A stretch of 64,000 nt of DNA from Bretschneidera sinensis (lineage: Eukaryota > Streptophyta > Magnoliopsida > Brassicales > Akaniaceae): NCBI GenBank assembly GCA_023935145.1, contig CM043698.1, positions 35,114,001-35,178,000 on the forward strand, written 5' to 3'. The position numbers and the translations under genes were made by a program. The notes under the pieces were generated by a model. It was not told where the DNA came from. It saw only the letters and a list, made by a program, of their open reading frames with translations, and did not search any database. Below are positions 35,850 through 47,181 of this stretch, in pieces (within the stretch, counting starts at the first letter, position 1; each line of letters starts with the position of its first letter).

Positions 35850-36231
35850 CACTCTAGAAGCTGCCAATATTATAAAGTCACATTAGTGGCTTCTTCATTT
35901 TTATAATATTTTTTTTGTTTATTTGTTGTCTTTCGGTGGCCTCTTCGATCAGACCAGCACAACATAATGGTGTTTGTTTGTTCATACTTTCTAACAATGC
36001 TGTGTGGACCAATTCATAGCAATGAACAATATGTGTCGGTCAATTTCTTCTTTTAATTTTGGGGTAGAAAAGAAATATTGATTCCACGTGAGAATTGGGA
36101 TGCCAATATATCTAGAACTAAAGAATATTCAAGAAGAGTATCTTCAAACGAGAAATTGATGAGGAAAAAATACCAAAAGAAAATGGAAAAAAAATTCAAG
36201 AAGAACGTTAAATAATACTCCATAATGATAA

Positions 36232-36663
36232 CACTAGCTACTTGCAGTGACATTTATACGATGTTTTGTCATAACAACTGCACACAAATAGAATGACCAT
36301 CAATATATTGTTACGATGAAATTAACATATTATTCAAATGAACATCATAATATAAATTATAACTAAGAAGTCATCTACGGTTATATGAATTTAAAGAGAT
36401 TTTCTTATTACTCACTTTGACAAATTATGCTATTGATATTTTTTTTAGAATGTTTTTCAAAGAATATATAGAGGTAAGCAAAAAAAGAAATCGTAATATT
36501 TTGATAATCTTAGCAAATAAACATTGAAACTAAATTAAGATATTGGAGAAAACTAAAATCTTGAGAACGATGAAAGGTAACAATTAAAAAATCTATCTAT
36601 TCTTTGTACATGACGCGTGCATATTTTTTAAATGGTTAGTCATTGATGTGTGGAATACAAACA
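36232..36663. repeat. Repeat R, copy d
   Basis: R landmarks recur (AATAGAATGACCATCAATA, GAACATCATAATATAAATT, AAACATTGAAACTAAATTAAG). The preceding 35850-36231 matches 63568-63954 of copy 2 and has no coding content seen. Confidence 0.75.
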
Positions 36664-36774
36664 ATGAAGGCTAGCTGTGGAAATGATGCTACTGCAGTTG
36701 CTACCCGTTTTGTTGCAGATGCTGCTTCGACAGCCAATGCTATCGTTCCTGCCGTCAAAGTTATTGATAATTAA
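36664..36774 (+). CDS. Small unrecognised ORF, 36 codons
   Basis: ATG to TAA reads MKASCGNDATAVATRFVADA then 16 further residues. The stretch is more GC-rich and Ala-rich than the surrounding AT-rich DNA, which hints at an exon remnant. It does not resemble thaumatin or retroelement proteins. No function is proposed and it may be chance. Confidence 0.2.
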   Translation: MKASCGNDATAVATRFVADAASTANAIVPAVKVIDN

Positions 36775-39160
36775 AGAGTTCTTATATTTGGGTCCGGTTC
36801 CACTCTAGTTCATGTATACAGAAGCTATGTTGTGATTTTTTAAACACTTATCATCTTAAACTTTAGTCTCATTTACACGTTAAAATAACATTTTTGTGCC
36901 AATTAACTCCATATAGAGATATCCATTGAATAATTGAGATGTTCAATGAAAATCGGCTTCGTTTTAACATGTAATAAAAACACAAAAAATTTACAAAATT
37001 CCTTTAAACATATATAGATAGATATTTCGAACATGTAATTAGACATTTTACGTCAAACACTTAGACGATTACAATCTCTCAATTATTAATTTTAATCTTT
37101 TTATTGCTTTATTTCTTTGTTTTTGTCTCATCTTTTATCTTCTAACAAACTTAAATCTATTCCTATCCAAATCAAATCACGATTATTGGAATAATGGAAA
37201 ATGTACCGAAAATAATCTCAATATTCTACTTATGTGACGTTTGCGTGATTTTGTTGCATATACTTAAATTTCCTTTTCCATAAGTCCAACGATAGATGAA
37301 AAAAAAATTGGAACTTTCACTTTCAATATGATCTTGATTAATGCATTATCAAATTTGAAATTATAAGTAAGAATTGTCCTCACGCAATTACAGGTGGACT
37401 CTTTCCAGCAATTAGGTCACGCATGCATATACGCAGCTTGAGAAATCTCTGTCAAACAGATAAGCCCTGAATTAAATTTTTTATGTACATAAGCACATCG
37501 AATATGGTTGAAGATTACATGGTTTTGTTCATTCATGGCACTGACAATAAATTTCATTCTTCTAGATACCACTTTATACCAAACTTTTATTGCCTTTTTA
37601 CCATACTTTTGAATTAGCTAATATAACTTTCATATCTTATTATAAATAAATAAATAAACTTCCATATCACTTTAATTATCCAAAAAACTTCTATATAAAC
37701 TTGTCTTATAAACAGGACATTAGGATATTTTTCTCATCATTATTACGCATGCACCTTCTCCTTCTCTTAAAAAAAAAAAAGGAATTTTGATCCAATATGT
37801 TAGTAAAAGAACAATTGAGCCTTTTCCTAATTAGCTAGCTAGCAGTTTAAGTTTATGGGATAATCCATCATTCAACTATCTCTTTAAAATCATTTCAGGA
37901 AAAAAAAAAAAAAAACTCTCTTTAACATTATTTTAACATTCCTTCGTAAAAAAATAATTACTCTCTTTAACATGAGTTTCAGGTTCCTATTTCAAGTCTT
38001 GAAAAACCCATTTTTATTATTAATTCACATGCAAAACATATATATTAATTAATCTTTCACATAATTTACACATAAAGAATGTGTTAAAATATAAAAGAAT
38101 ATTAGAATTAGTTTCTACCAATTTAAACTTTTAAAATAATTGATATCTCAGTTATCATTTTAATTAACACAGTACTCTTCTTTGTCTTTTTTTTCTTCTC
38201 CTAAACTCAGTACTCTTCTTAGTCATGCAATGAATAAATGTTAGGAAGGAAGAGCATTTTATCTTTTTTACTCTTTCCTTTCCTCTCAGCACGTAGCCAC
38301 AACAAAAGTATCCCACCTTTTGACTTCGATCTATTTCGATATGGAGTATATAATTACAGAAGTCTCGATTAGCTAGCCGCCTCCAACTTTATTAGAATAG
38401 TATTTCTTACAAATCTTTTAACATTCTTTAGTAATCAAGAACAAATATTTCATCACACCTTATATGAATATCTCTAGCTTCAGTTTTTCACTGTCAAAAT
38501 ATATAATTTTTGAAATAGATTTTACTAAAACATATATGAAGTTAAAAGTTTAATATTTAATAAAATAGTTGTCAAATTAATTTACATGTAAAACTGGATA
38601 TGTTAGTTTTTGACACAAATTTCAGTTTCTTATTATAATCCATTCATTCTTTCTTAAAAACTATTTTTTCGAGCTGTTTGACTTAACTAACTTATGTTTT
38701 TTGAAAATAGAGATTGTTTTAAAAACTCAACCAAATAGTAGTTTTATTATTGTTATTTTCCACTAATCATTTTATAAAATATAAGTATCGGTTTTCATTT
38801 TTGTTTTGAATTGTCACTTAAACAGTTAATTTTTTTTCTTCCATTCTTTAAATTTGATTAGTTTTTTATTCTTGTTTTCGATGGTTTCTTTTAAAATTTT
38901 CAAACATGTGTTTTTCCATCTATTTTCTATAAAAAAATGAAAATAAAAGGCGGACTTGTTTTCCAACATTTATGAGATTTGTATATTTGAAAATACATTT
39001 TATTGGATAACACATTAACAGTTTAGCACCCTTCTAATTTTGAGATTATAAATAATAAATGGTGTCTACTTTCTTCCCTTAATTGTTGTTTAAATTCACA
39101 AGTTCAAATATGATTTTTTAAGGAAAAATTGCACAAGACTATCATTGAAGTATTGATGCC
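36775..39160. other. AT-rich intergenic stretch without recognised features
   Basis: About 2.4 kb with long A and T runs. No open frame of note, no clear LTR or TIR and no duplicated block was recognised. Confidence 0.5.
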
Positions 39161-39367
39161 TGTAAATGTACATACACTTAATGTAAATAATATTAGAAAT
39201 TTCTAATATATTGTAAATAGAAAACCTTAGTCATATTAGAACACTCTGATATACCATAGTCTTATTAGGACACTTTTCTACAAACACCCAATAAATATGA
39301 GTTTCTAATACTGTAATATAAAACAGTCAGAATATACAATCTCTAAATTTATATTTCAATCTTTTCA
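39161..39367 (+). repeat. Putative short 5' LTR of a truncated copia element
   Basis: It is placed from TGTAAATGTACAT to TTTTCA immediately before TGGTATCAGAGC (39368-39379). The right end is well set by the primer site. The left end is a best guess, since no second LTR exists to compare. Confidence 0.5.
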
Positions 39368-39379
39368 TGGTATCAGAGC
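39368..39379 (+). other. Primer-binding site, initiator Met tRNA
   Basis: TGGTATCAGAGC sits 54 bases before the gag ATG of the truncated copia element. Confidence 0.8.
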
Positions 39380-39432
39380 AGTAAGATTCAAAAACCCTAA
39401 ACACTTGTTTCTTTCCTTCTAAATCCAAAATC

Positions 39433-41460
39433 ATGGAAAACACTGCTCCAATTACCTCTCCCTTCATTGAAATCCCCTACCCTATTGTGGTCCCCAATAG
39501 CATCACGACTGACGTCACCCATGTGCCTAACGCCGCACATGACTCCTCCGTCCCCTCTGTTCCATCAGCTGATCCTGTCATAATCATGCCTACACCTACA
39601 GTCGGTCCTTCACTTGTTACTACAGCCGGTCCTTCACTTGGTTCCTCACTCTCACTCTCCCTCTCACCTGCTAACTGTCCTACTCTCCCTGCAGCATCTG
39701 GTCCCACACCCATCACCTCCCATCAACAATCTCTCTCTCACCCAATCACTCTCCCTCTAGCACTCGGTTCCTCACTCTCCCTCTCACCCGCCACTTATTC
39801 TCCACAGACCCATCAATTTCCTACAGCACCCCGTCCCACAAACCTCCTTCCCTACGGTGCCACACTACCACAAATACCACAATTTCCTATTTTTCCCACC
39901 CCACCGACCAACACAATGCCCAATACACAATTAATTCCTCCATCAAGGTATGTACCCTCCCTTATTAATTCCCCAACTCATCCACATTTCCCTAATCTCC
40001 CTCTGTTCTCCGCTTCTAATATCACCCACCTAGTTAATATTAAACTCAATAATTCTAATTATATTCTTTGGCGCTCTCAATTTCTCCTAGTCCTTATAAG
40101 TTATGACCTGATCAGGTACGTTGATGGTATTTTCCTTATTCCCACCTAGTATTATTATTCAAGTGATGGCACCACAACTCTTAACCTTGCTTTCTCACCC
40201 TGGCTCCGTACGGACCAATGCCTTCGCTCTTGGATTATTGCAACTCTTACTTCACACATACTCCAAGACGTCCATGATTATCGTACTTCTCGGGATGTCT
40301 GGCTGGCCTTGGAACAACATTACCTTAATCAGTCTAATGCAAATAAGTTTGACCTTCGCCTGAAGCTTCATCAAGATACTAAAGCTGGCAAATCTATGGA
40401 ACAATATCTTTGGGACCTCAAAGCCATAGTTGATGCTCATGCTGCCTTCAATTCACCTCTCTCTAGCAAAGATCTCATCTCCTATGCCTTAGCAGGTCTG
40501 CCTACTGAGTATGAAAATTTTATCACCACGGTCACCAACACTAATATCACTCTTACCTTTGATAGTCTGCACACTAAGCTGCTCCTCCAGGAACAACACC
40601 TGAAGTATCTTCAGATCTCTTCTCAGATTTCTGACTCTTCTACAGCCTTTACCACCACCACCACCTCTAGCATTTCTTGTGGTCGTGGCAAAGATCATTA
40701 TAGTTATCAGGATTGTGGCCGTAATACTGGTCATGGTGCTTCCTCCCAGCATGGTTCAGATACTAATCAGTCATGTCACTTTTCTCCTAGGTTTAATCGA
40801 TCTGCTGGTATTTCCCCTTACAGTCGTGAAGGTTTATTGGGACCGCATCCTGGTGCATCCTCCACGTCATGTCAAATTTTTCACACCACCGGTCACCTTG
40901 CCTTAACTTATCCTTATCGGTTCAATCATGCTATTGTCTCTCATAACTTGCCAAAATCTTTTGCTACCATGTCACTTGGTGAGTCTAATACCGCTCAGTG
41001 GTACCCTGATACGACTACCTCCACTCACATGACTCATTTGTCAAATATACTTACTAACCTTATACCTTATTTTGGAAAAAAACAAAATTTTCTTTGGTAA
41101 TGGAGAATTGCTTAATATTAATAATGTTGGTTCTACTTTCTTACGCACCTCTACCAAACCAATTCACCTTAAAAATGTCTTGCATATCCCACAATTATCT
41201 CACAATTTACTTTTTATTAAACGTTTATGTTCTGACAATAACTGTTCCGCTAACTTTGATGCATCTCATGTTGTTATTAAGAACAAGAGTACGAGGAGAA
41301 CTCTTCTTAAATCCTCCAGTAATGGTGACCTCTACCCTCTTCAACCCGACTCAGTCACTCTCTCTCCTCTGGCACTAGTCTCTCGTCAAGTCTCTGGTGA
41401 TGTTTGGCATCATTGACTTGGTCATTGAGGTCCCTGTGTATTTTCTCATTTACAAACTTG
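39433..41460 (+). pseudogene. Truncated copia gag and start of pol
   Basis: ATG 39433 opens a 238-codon frame whose first ~190 residues are a Pro/Ser/Thr-rich low-complexity extension. A UBN2-type gag follows (KLNNSNYILWRSQFL; stop at 40147-40149; then VWLALEQHYLNQSNANKFDL and ALAGLPTEYENF). The zinc-knuckle region reads CQIFHTTGHLALTYP, with two of the Cys lost. A protease trace (WYPDTTTSTHMT) and pre-integrase sequence end abruptly near 41445-41465, where unrelated minus-strand gypsy sequence begins. Integrase, RT, RNase H and 3' LTR are absent. Confidence 0.78.
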
Positions 41461-41842
41461 AACTTCTACGGTGAGATCTGTCACCAGGCGGGAGAGCTCT
41501 AGAAACTGTGCTTGGATCATCGGGATAGCGGGATGCACTGAGGCAGCCCCCTTGAGATCTTCAGGAGGACCCATCTCCGTCGATCCCGGGTGAGGATGCT
41601 GTATTCTCAGAAAAGCACGCGGGTCATGGTCAAGAGCCATGTGGTCAGACACTGCAGGGAATCTCGAACCAGACTGGTGGCTGTGAGTGCCGGTTCGCGT
41701 AGGTGCAGCATTGGTTCCAGTGATTCCCTTGCCAATATTTTTGGTGGTATTTTTGGATGACATGATAACAGATGAGTTCTTCGAAGATTTCTTCTCTTCT
41801 ACTAGATAGCGAGAGATTATTTTCCCATAGATGACGCCAATC
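41446..41842 (-). pseudogene. 5' end of a Tat-like gypsy gag, truncated
   Basis: Downstream (minus strand) of the LTR at 41843-42387 the sequence has a primer-like ATTGGCGTCATCTATGGGAA (41842-41819 region), a short leader and an ATG at 41763 opening 105 codons (MSSKNTTKNIGKGITGTNAA...). The frame stops where it meets the copia fragment. Only the gag N-terminus remains. Confidence 0.6.
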
Positions 41843-42387
41843 TGTTGATGCCAAAATTCTACTATCGGATCGGAAGGCTAAAATGTTGGATCTGCACAAG
41901 AGGACATGGTGATCTAAAGGGTCACCGAAAAAAGAGGGGGGTGGTGCATCCGAGGACTCCGATACCTTTGTTAGTCTAAGGTTTTTTAGAGATTGAGAGC
42001 AATAACAGTAATAGAGATGAGTAATGAAAAAATGGCTTATATTTCGCGTACCTTGGACCCCTTTTTATATCAGTGATTTGTTTGGGGAATCAAATCCGTT
42101 ACTTGCTCAGGGATGACATGGTCCCTAAAATACCGCTTAGGTTTTTGCGCCTTGACGCGTGAAAAGATTGTTAGCGATAACGGCCTCATGATGTGTTCCG
42201 CCACGTGTCCTTTGCATGTGTTGCCATCATAACAACTTCAAGATGCGTTCTGGAGGTTTTAGTTATCCATGTGTTCGATCTTCATTAGTGAGTAGGTTAT
42301 CCACATGCTCGATTTCTGGAGGACGAATTTCCCCCTGAGAGGTGGCCATGTGTCATTATGTTATTGGAGAGAGAATTTTCCCTTACA
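41843..42387 (-). repeat. LTR of the Tat-like gypsy fragment
   Basis: On the minus strand it starts TGTAAGGGAAAATTC and ends CATCAACA before the primer site. A TATA box is visible on that strand as GATATAAAAAGGGG (about 42059-42072). No partner LTR is present, so the outer boundary at 42387 rests on the TG start. It points away from the thaumatin-like gene, whose ATG is 127 bp from its outer end. Confidence 0.6.
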
Positions 42388-42514
42388 TCAAACATCATTA
42401 TCTTTCTCAAAGTTGCTAACAAAATTTTATCACACAATCACACCTGCAAATCCTGAACGTACAATAACACACCAATATTACTGTTATAGTAAGCCATTAA
42501 CTTACCCTCCAAAA

Positions 42515-43198
42515 ATGAGTTCCCTCAAAACCCTATTACCAATCATTTCCTTCTTTTTTGTAGCACTACACTTCACTACTTTAGCCCATTCAGCCACTTT
42601 TGAGGTCAGAAACAAATACCCCTACACCGTCTGGGCAGCAGAGGTACCCGGTGGGGGTAAGCGGCTCAACAACAGCAAAACATGGACCGTCACTGCTAAC
42701 CTCGACACAACACAAGCTTGCATTTGGGCTCGTACCAATTGCCAATTTAATGCAGCAGACAAAGGCAAATGTGAGACTGGTGACTACAATGGACTCCTTG
42801 AATGCACAAGCTATGGTGCAGCCCCTAACACATTAGCTGAGTTCGCGATAGCTCAATACATGGGCCAAGATTTCATCGATATCTCTATGATTGATGGATT
42901 TAACGTTCCCATGGAGTTTAGCTCCGCGTCCGGACAGTGCACACGTGTGATTAAATGTTTGGTAGACATTATCGGACAGTGCCCTAACGAGTTGAAGGTT
43001 CCTAGTTGGTGTAATGGACTGTGTCCAGTGTTCAAGACAGAGGAGTATTGTTGTAATTCTGGTAACTGTGGACCTACAAACTTGTCCAGGTATTTCAACG
43101 AGAGGAGCCCTGATGCTTATAGTTACCCTAAAGATGACCCTACAAGCTTGTTCACTTGCCCTACTAGGACTAACTACAAGGTTATTTTTTGCCTTTGA
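42515..43198 (+). CDS. Thaumatin-like protein (PR-5/osmotin family), diverged
   Basis: A single-exon gene of 227 codons. ATG 42515 is chosen because it starts a signal peptide (residues 1-26, Leu/Phe-rich, cleavage near AHS-ATF); an in-frame extension back to 42305 is untranslated leader and LTR. Thaumatin family marks include [38 protein letters not shown] and AYSYPKDD. Mature size ~201 residues is normal for secreted antifungal PR-5 proteins. There is no C-terminal vacuolar extension. Three of the 16 family cysteines are replaced (Tyr35, Tyr91, Ser198) and one is gained at residue 69, where the family has the Arg of the acidic-cleft REDDD set; Glu109, Asp122, Asp127 and Asp207/208 remain. 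It may be a relaxed or newly specialised copy. Confidence 0.8.
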   Translation: MSSLKTLLPIISFFFVALHFTTLAHSATFEVRNKYPYTVWAAEVPGGGKRLNNSKTWTVTANLDTTQACIWARTNCQFNAADKGKCETGDYNGLLECTSYGAAPNTLAEFAIAQYMGQDFIDISMIDGFNVPMEFSSASGQCTRVIKCLVDIIGQCPNELKVPSWCNGLCPVFKTEEYCCNSGNCGPTNLSRYFNERSPDAYSYPKDDPTSLFTCPTRTNYKVIFCL

Positions 43199-45116
43199 AA
43201 GGTTAAATTTATGAAGTAATTACTGTTAAGACTTCATAAAATCTTGAAAAATGTATGAGCACATGTAGTGATGATGTGCATTACTAATAAGTCTGGTTGT
43301 AATAAATCTTCTATTAGTACAAGTGACATAAATGAACTTGTTACAAGTTTATATTCATGCATGTTTAATTTACTAGTATTTATGTATATGGTTGCACTAA
43401 TTTTTGTGTATTGTGATGCTTTTTATGTCTCGAGGTTTGGTGGTTGGGGAGATTCTTACCTACATGAGGCATTAGATGAAAACTTGATTGGTAATTTTTT
43501 GAAACTTCACTGGTAAAGTTAGTTGTATAGATGTTACTAGTGAAGGTCACAAAATTATCAGCCAAATTTCTACCGTGAAGCAAAAAATGAGTTTTGCATC
43601 CAATATAAACAAGAAATTATCATATGGCTGACATTGTAGGTGATTAATTAACCGATTTGGTTCAGTTTTATTTTTGTAAAGGCTGAATAAAATCTACTTT
43701 GCTTAATTGGGATTGAGAGTTTAAAAAACCACTAAACCATGAACCATATCACACACACACACATACACACACAGATATATATATATATATATATATATAG
43801 AGGTAAACAAGACATTAAAGTGATGTTTGGAGTAGGTTTAAGGAAAATTAAATTAATTTAATTAAATCTCTTTCAAAGCAAATATACTTTTCATGTTTAA
43901 TGAATTGGTTTTATCAATTGACACCTAGTATAAAAATAACGTATCTTATATCACTCTATGATTTATTTAAAAATTTATATGATATTTATTTTATAATTTG
44001 TATGATACAAAGTCTACATTTTGATTAAACCTTCTATTCGTGTAAATCGTACACACCAAATTTTACATCAATAAAATATTTAATTATAAAAATTTCATAT
44101 ATATTGTTATGTTTGGACAAAGTTAAACTTAGGTTTAATTTCAGAGATATATAGATGAAATCCGGTCGATGAAGAATTTTTTGTAAATGATTTACGTGAA
44201 TAGAATATTAATTAAATCCAATTATTGGTTTCATTGGTTTAAAACAACTTGTACAGAAAATTAACATTGTGATGTAAAACGTCTTGCACGTTGTGTCAAT
44301 CGCTCCATACTTTGTATATATTGAGATTGTCGTATTTTATTTTTATTTCAGATTTATATAGTGGTTGTATTTATTTATTTTTTCGTATTTTGGATTTGTA
44401 GATGTCAGTTATTAAGTAATTGCTTTATAAATTACTTTGTCCTCAATTTTTTAAGCTACATAAAAAATTGATTAAAAAATTAACAGGATTGTATTAATTA
44501 TTTCAGTTATGTTTGATTTGGTTTTTATCCATGCTCATGGCGGTTGGGTTACAGATACCTCAAACCTGATAAAATATGTAGTAAGGTGTATATAAATCCA
44601 TCTGTTGAAATGTATTTCGTCCTAGTTTATGGTTGGGTCTGGTTTCTGTTGTGGCTCTTGTTTGGCACCAGGTCTTGTTGTGTCTCTTCTTTTTCTGTTT
44701 CTGCAGTATGTAGCATTGCTGTCCTTGGGAGTACTGCAATTGAATGGTGTTGCTCTGTCGAAAATCCACAATGTCATGTCTTTGTGTGGAGTGAAATGAT
44801 CATGTATGCTTGGTGTTTCTCAGTTGCTGCTTTTGTGTGGAGTCTTTAGTTTAGTTGTTTCAGTTGGGGACCATGCTGTTCGGTTGTAATTCTGGTTTGT
44901 CCCACGAGCTCATGTAGCTATGCCTTTGCTTTGAATTTTTTTTATCAAATCAAGTTTGGATTAATTATCGAATATTCTAATTAAAATCTAATTAAAATCA
45001 ATCAATATCCATCGAATTTTGCATTATAAGACCATACATTTATTAAAAGATAATTTTCATTTTTTTCCTCTAAAAAATATATTAATATAAATTTAAAAAA
45101 CTTACATATATGTATT
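43199..45116. other. Intergenic DNA between two thaumatin-like genes
   Basis: AT-rich, with no recognised gene. A 101-codon frame at 44544-44849 (Cys/Trp/Val-rich) resembles nothing recognised and sits in a locally GC-richer patch (44530-44935) that may be a decayed insertion. A CA/TA microsatellite is at 43750-43800. Confidence 0.5.
43750..43800. repeat. (CA)n(TA)n microsatellite
   Basis: A compound tract of CACACA..., a short interruption, then TATATA..., about 50 bp. Confidence 0.9.
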
Positions 45117-45341
45117 CTAATTTCTTAATAGGATGGCCTTTGCCGGCCTGACTGATTGCCTGAAGCCTGGCAAATACGACTTCATGTCTTCTCTCCAGTT
45201 GACTTTGACTAGCATTTCCTTTTTGAAATTTGTAACAAAAATCTCTTGCCAAATTGCCAATTTCTCCACAACCACAAGCAAAGGATCAAAACCCCAAACC
45301 AATATAGCTATCACATTTCTCTCTATTTCTCTCCTTTCAAT

Positions 45342-46034
45342 ATGAGCCTCAAAATGCTCAATCTCTTCTTGATCCTTACTACCTTCAACCTCACCATCAC
45401 CTTCACAAGTGCAGCCCTTTTCAACATTACAAACAACTGCCCCTACACTGTCTGGGCAGCAGCCAAGCCTGGTGGGGGCAGGGAACTGAAACAAGGCCAA
45501 TATTGGGTCATCAACACAGACCCTAACAAAAACGACGGTGGGCGCATATGGGGTCGAACCAACTTCAATTTTAGCGCATCAGCTGTTTCACCCAGATGCG
45601 AGAGCGGAGACTGTGCTGGAGTCTTGTATTGCGAATCGTATGGTTCACCTCCCGTCACTATAGCTGAATATAAATTTAAATTCGGCAAATTTGATGTCTT
45701 TAATATTTCTCTAGTCAACGGATTCAATGTTAATATGGAATTTAGACCCATCAATTCTAGTGGGTGCACTGGTGGAATAAAGTGTACGGCAGATATCAAT
45801 AGGATGTGTCCTACTGAGTTGAGGGATCCTGGTGGGTGCAATCATCCATGTAATGTGTTCAATAATGACCAATTTTGTTGCAAAAGTGGGAGTGGGAATT
45901 GAAATACTACGCCTTACACTAAATTGTTCGAAGATGAGTGCCCAAATGCAAATCTTATGTTTACTTGTCTTACTGGGACTGATTACGAGGTTCTGTTTTG
46001 CCCTTTATCAAGTTCTTTTGATGAGAAAATTTAG
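45342..46034 (+). pseudogene. Thaumatin-like gene with one nonsense codon
   Basis: ATG 45342 starts a signal peptide (residues 1-24), then [19 protein letters not shown] and the thaumatin core to residue 186. TGA at 45900-45902 falls where the family has the Cys of the GNCGPT motif. The same frame continues for 43 codons (KLFEDECPNANLMFTC, then TDYEVLFCPLSSS) to TAG at 46032-46034, so this single base is the only frame lesion. Other changes: Cys to Phe in GRTNFNF (residue 75), and both cleft Asp positions are Asn (121, 126). A short acidic C-terminal extension may be a vacuolar signal. Probably a recent pseudogene; a truncated product cannot be excluded. Confidence 0.82.
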
Positions 46035-46599
46035 TGGAGATCGGTTTTTTTTTTTTTCTCTAATTTATTTGTTGATGATTATGTACAATTCTGTTTCTAT
46101 ATTTGAGTTTCTGTCTTTTGATTGATGATTCTTTTTAATGAATTTGGTTTGTATCCTGGACCAGAAAAATATATCTCATCTTTGTAGTTAACAGAGAAGG
46201 TTCTTGCTTCTGGGAGTTAACAGATTATATAAATTGGCCATGCTTGTTTCAAGTTAGCAATATGTATGGCTGAGACTTGAGAGGAACTTAAAAAATGGCT
46301 TTATCAGTTATCACTGAGTAATATTTTATCATACTAATACCAATTAAAGATACCCATCGATGTCTTACACTATGTTATGGAAGGGAAGGCAGAGTGAAGG
46401 GTAGAGAAAAGGAGAGGAGTATTAATATAAAAGATTATAAAGTAAATGAAATTTTAATTATCATTGTTAGTTTTGAATATTTATTATTAAATATTTCACA
46501 CCCCTTAATCATAAGAATACGATTACATGTGAAGAGATGTGTTAAAATATAAAAAAATAATTAAAATATGTTCTATTGGTTTAAACTTTTAACTTAATT
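46035..46599. other. 3' flank of the second thaumatin-like copy
   Basis: AT-rich, with a T run at 46047-46059. No gene seen. Sequence from about 46500 grades into repeat R. Confidence 0.5.
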
Positions 46600-46790
46600 G
46601 ATAACTAATGAATTAACTATTGTTATACTATAAAATTAAAGAGGTTTAATTACTTTTGGCTCTAACATTCGATTTTTTTTGAGAATTTATTCAAAATATA
46701 CACATTCGAAAAAGAAAAAAATTGTAATGCTTTATCACTTCATCCAATTAATGGAGTACTTGAAGTAATAATATTGTAAAATTAAAAGAA
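46600..46790. repeat. Repeat R, copy e (partial)
   Basis: It retains ACTATTGTTATACTATAAAATTAAAG, AGAATTTATTCAAAATA and neighbouring landmarks only. Confidence 0.55.
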
Positions 46791-47052
46791 AAAGAAACAA
46801 TAATGCAAAATTTAATATATTTATTTTGAAGGGACAGACCGTAAAACTCCTTCCAAGAAATAAGAAAAATGAAAAGTACAAGTCTTCTTTTTATTGGAGC
46901 CATAGATAAGATTTCATCTAGTCAATACACAAAATACAAATGTTGCTCTAAATATGTCCAGTCAAAAGGAAACAGTGTTCCAAATATGCTGTGATCCCTT
47001 TGTCAATACGAGGGATTATGGTTTTATGCAAATAATTAAGCACACCATATCA

Positions 47053-47181
47053 TTAAGGCTTTGGCTGGTACCCCCATGGATTTTTGCTTGCCCAATTCCA
47101 TTGGTCTCTGCTTATCTCCTCTATACCATACTTGGCCTTGAGAAAGGCAAAATCAATAATTGTGAGGACGACAGACAAAAC
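47053..47181 (-). pseudogene. Orphan last exon of an unrecognised membrane protein
   Basis: On the minus strand a pyrimidine-rich acceptor (TTTTTTTTTCTATTTAG) is followed by an open frame of about 42 codons: a hydrophobic segment [13 protein letters not shown], then [19 protein letters not shown] and NPWGYQPKP, ending in TAA at 47055-47053. The hydrophobic run looks like a final membrane span. No upstream exons were found, so it is a fragment. Degenerate same-strand copies of its acceptor and first ~60 bases precede the thaumatin fragments at 12215, 53327 and 61890. The protein family is not recognised. Confidence 0.5.

Larger units (their letters stand above)
9643..36663. repeat. Segmental duplication, copy 1 (interrupted by retroelements)
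   Basis: The host pieces 9643-12072, 12096-12380, 21514-21952 and 35850-36663 match, in the same order, 50915-56450, 61770-62061, 62062-62505 and 63568-64000. Examples: 9650-10200 against 50935-51470; 10440-12070 against 53435-56450 (less the LINE); 35850-36240 against 63568-63960. Copy 1 holds the Sirevirus and the copia/gypsy nest, and lacks about 0.8 kb and 1.07 kb present in copy 2. Exact ends beyond 36663 cannot be seen because copy 2 runs off the window. Confidence 0.75.

Noticed and set aside
42305..42514. Upstream extension of the intact thaumatin-like frame
   Set aside because: It overlaps LTR sequence up to 42387 and would place residues before a clear signal peptide starting at ATG 42515.
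44544..44849. 101-codon Cys/Trp-rich frame as a gene
   Set aside because: No signal peptide, recognised domain or homologous copy; the composition looks like a chance frame in T/G-rich DNA.
45900..45902. TGA at a Cys codon as selenocysteine
   Set aside because: Flowering plants lack the selenocysteine machinery; a plain nonsense mutation explains it.
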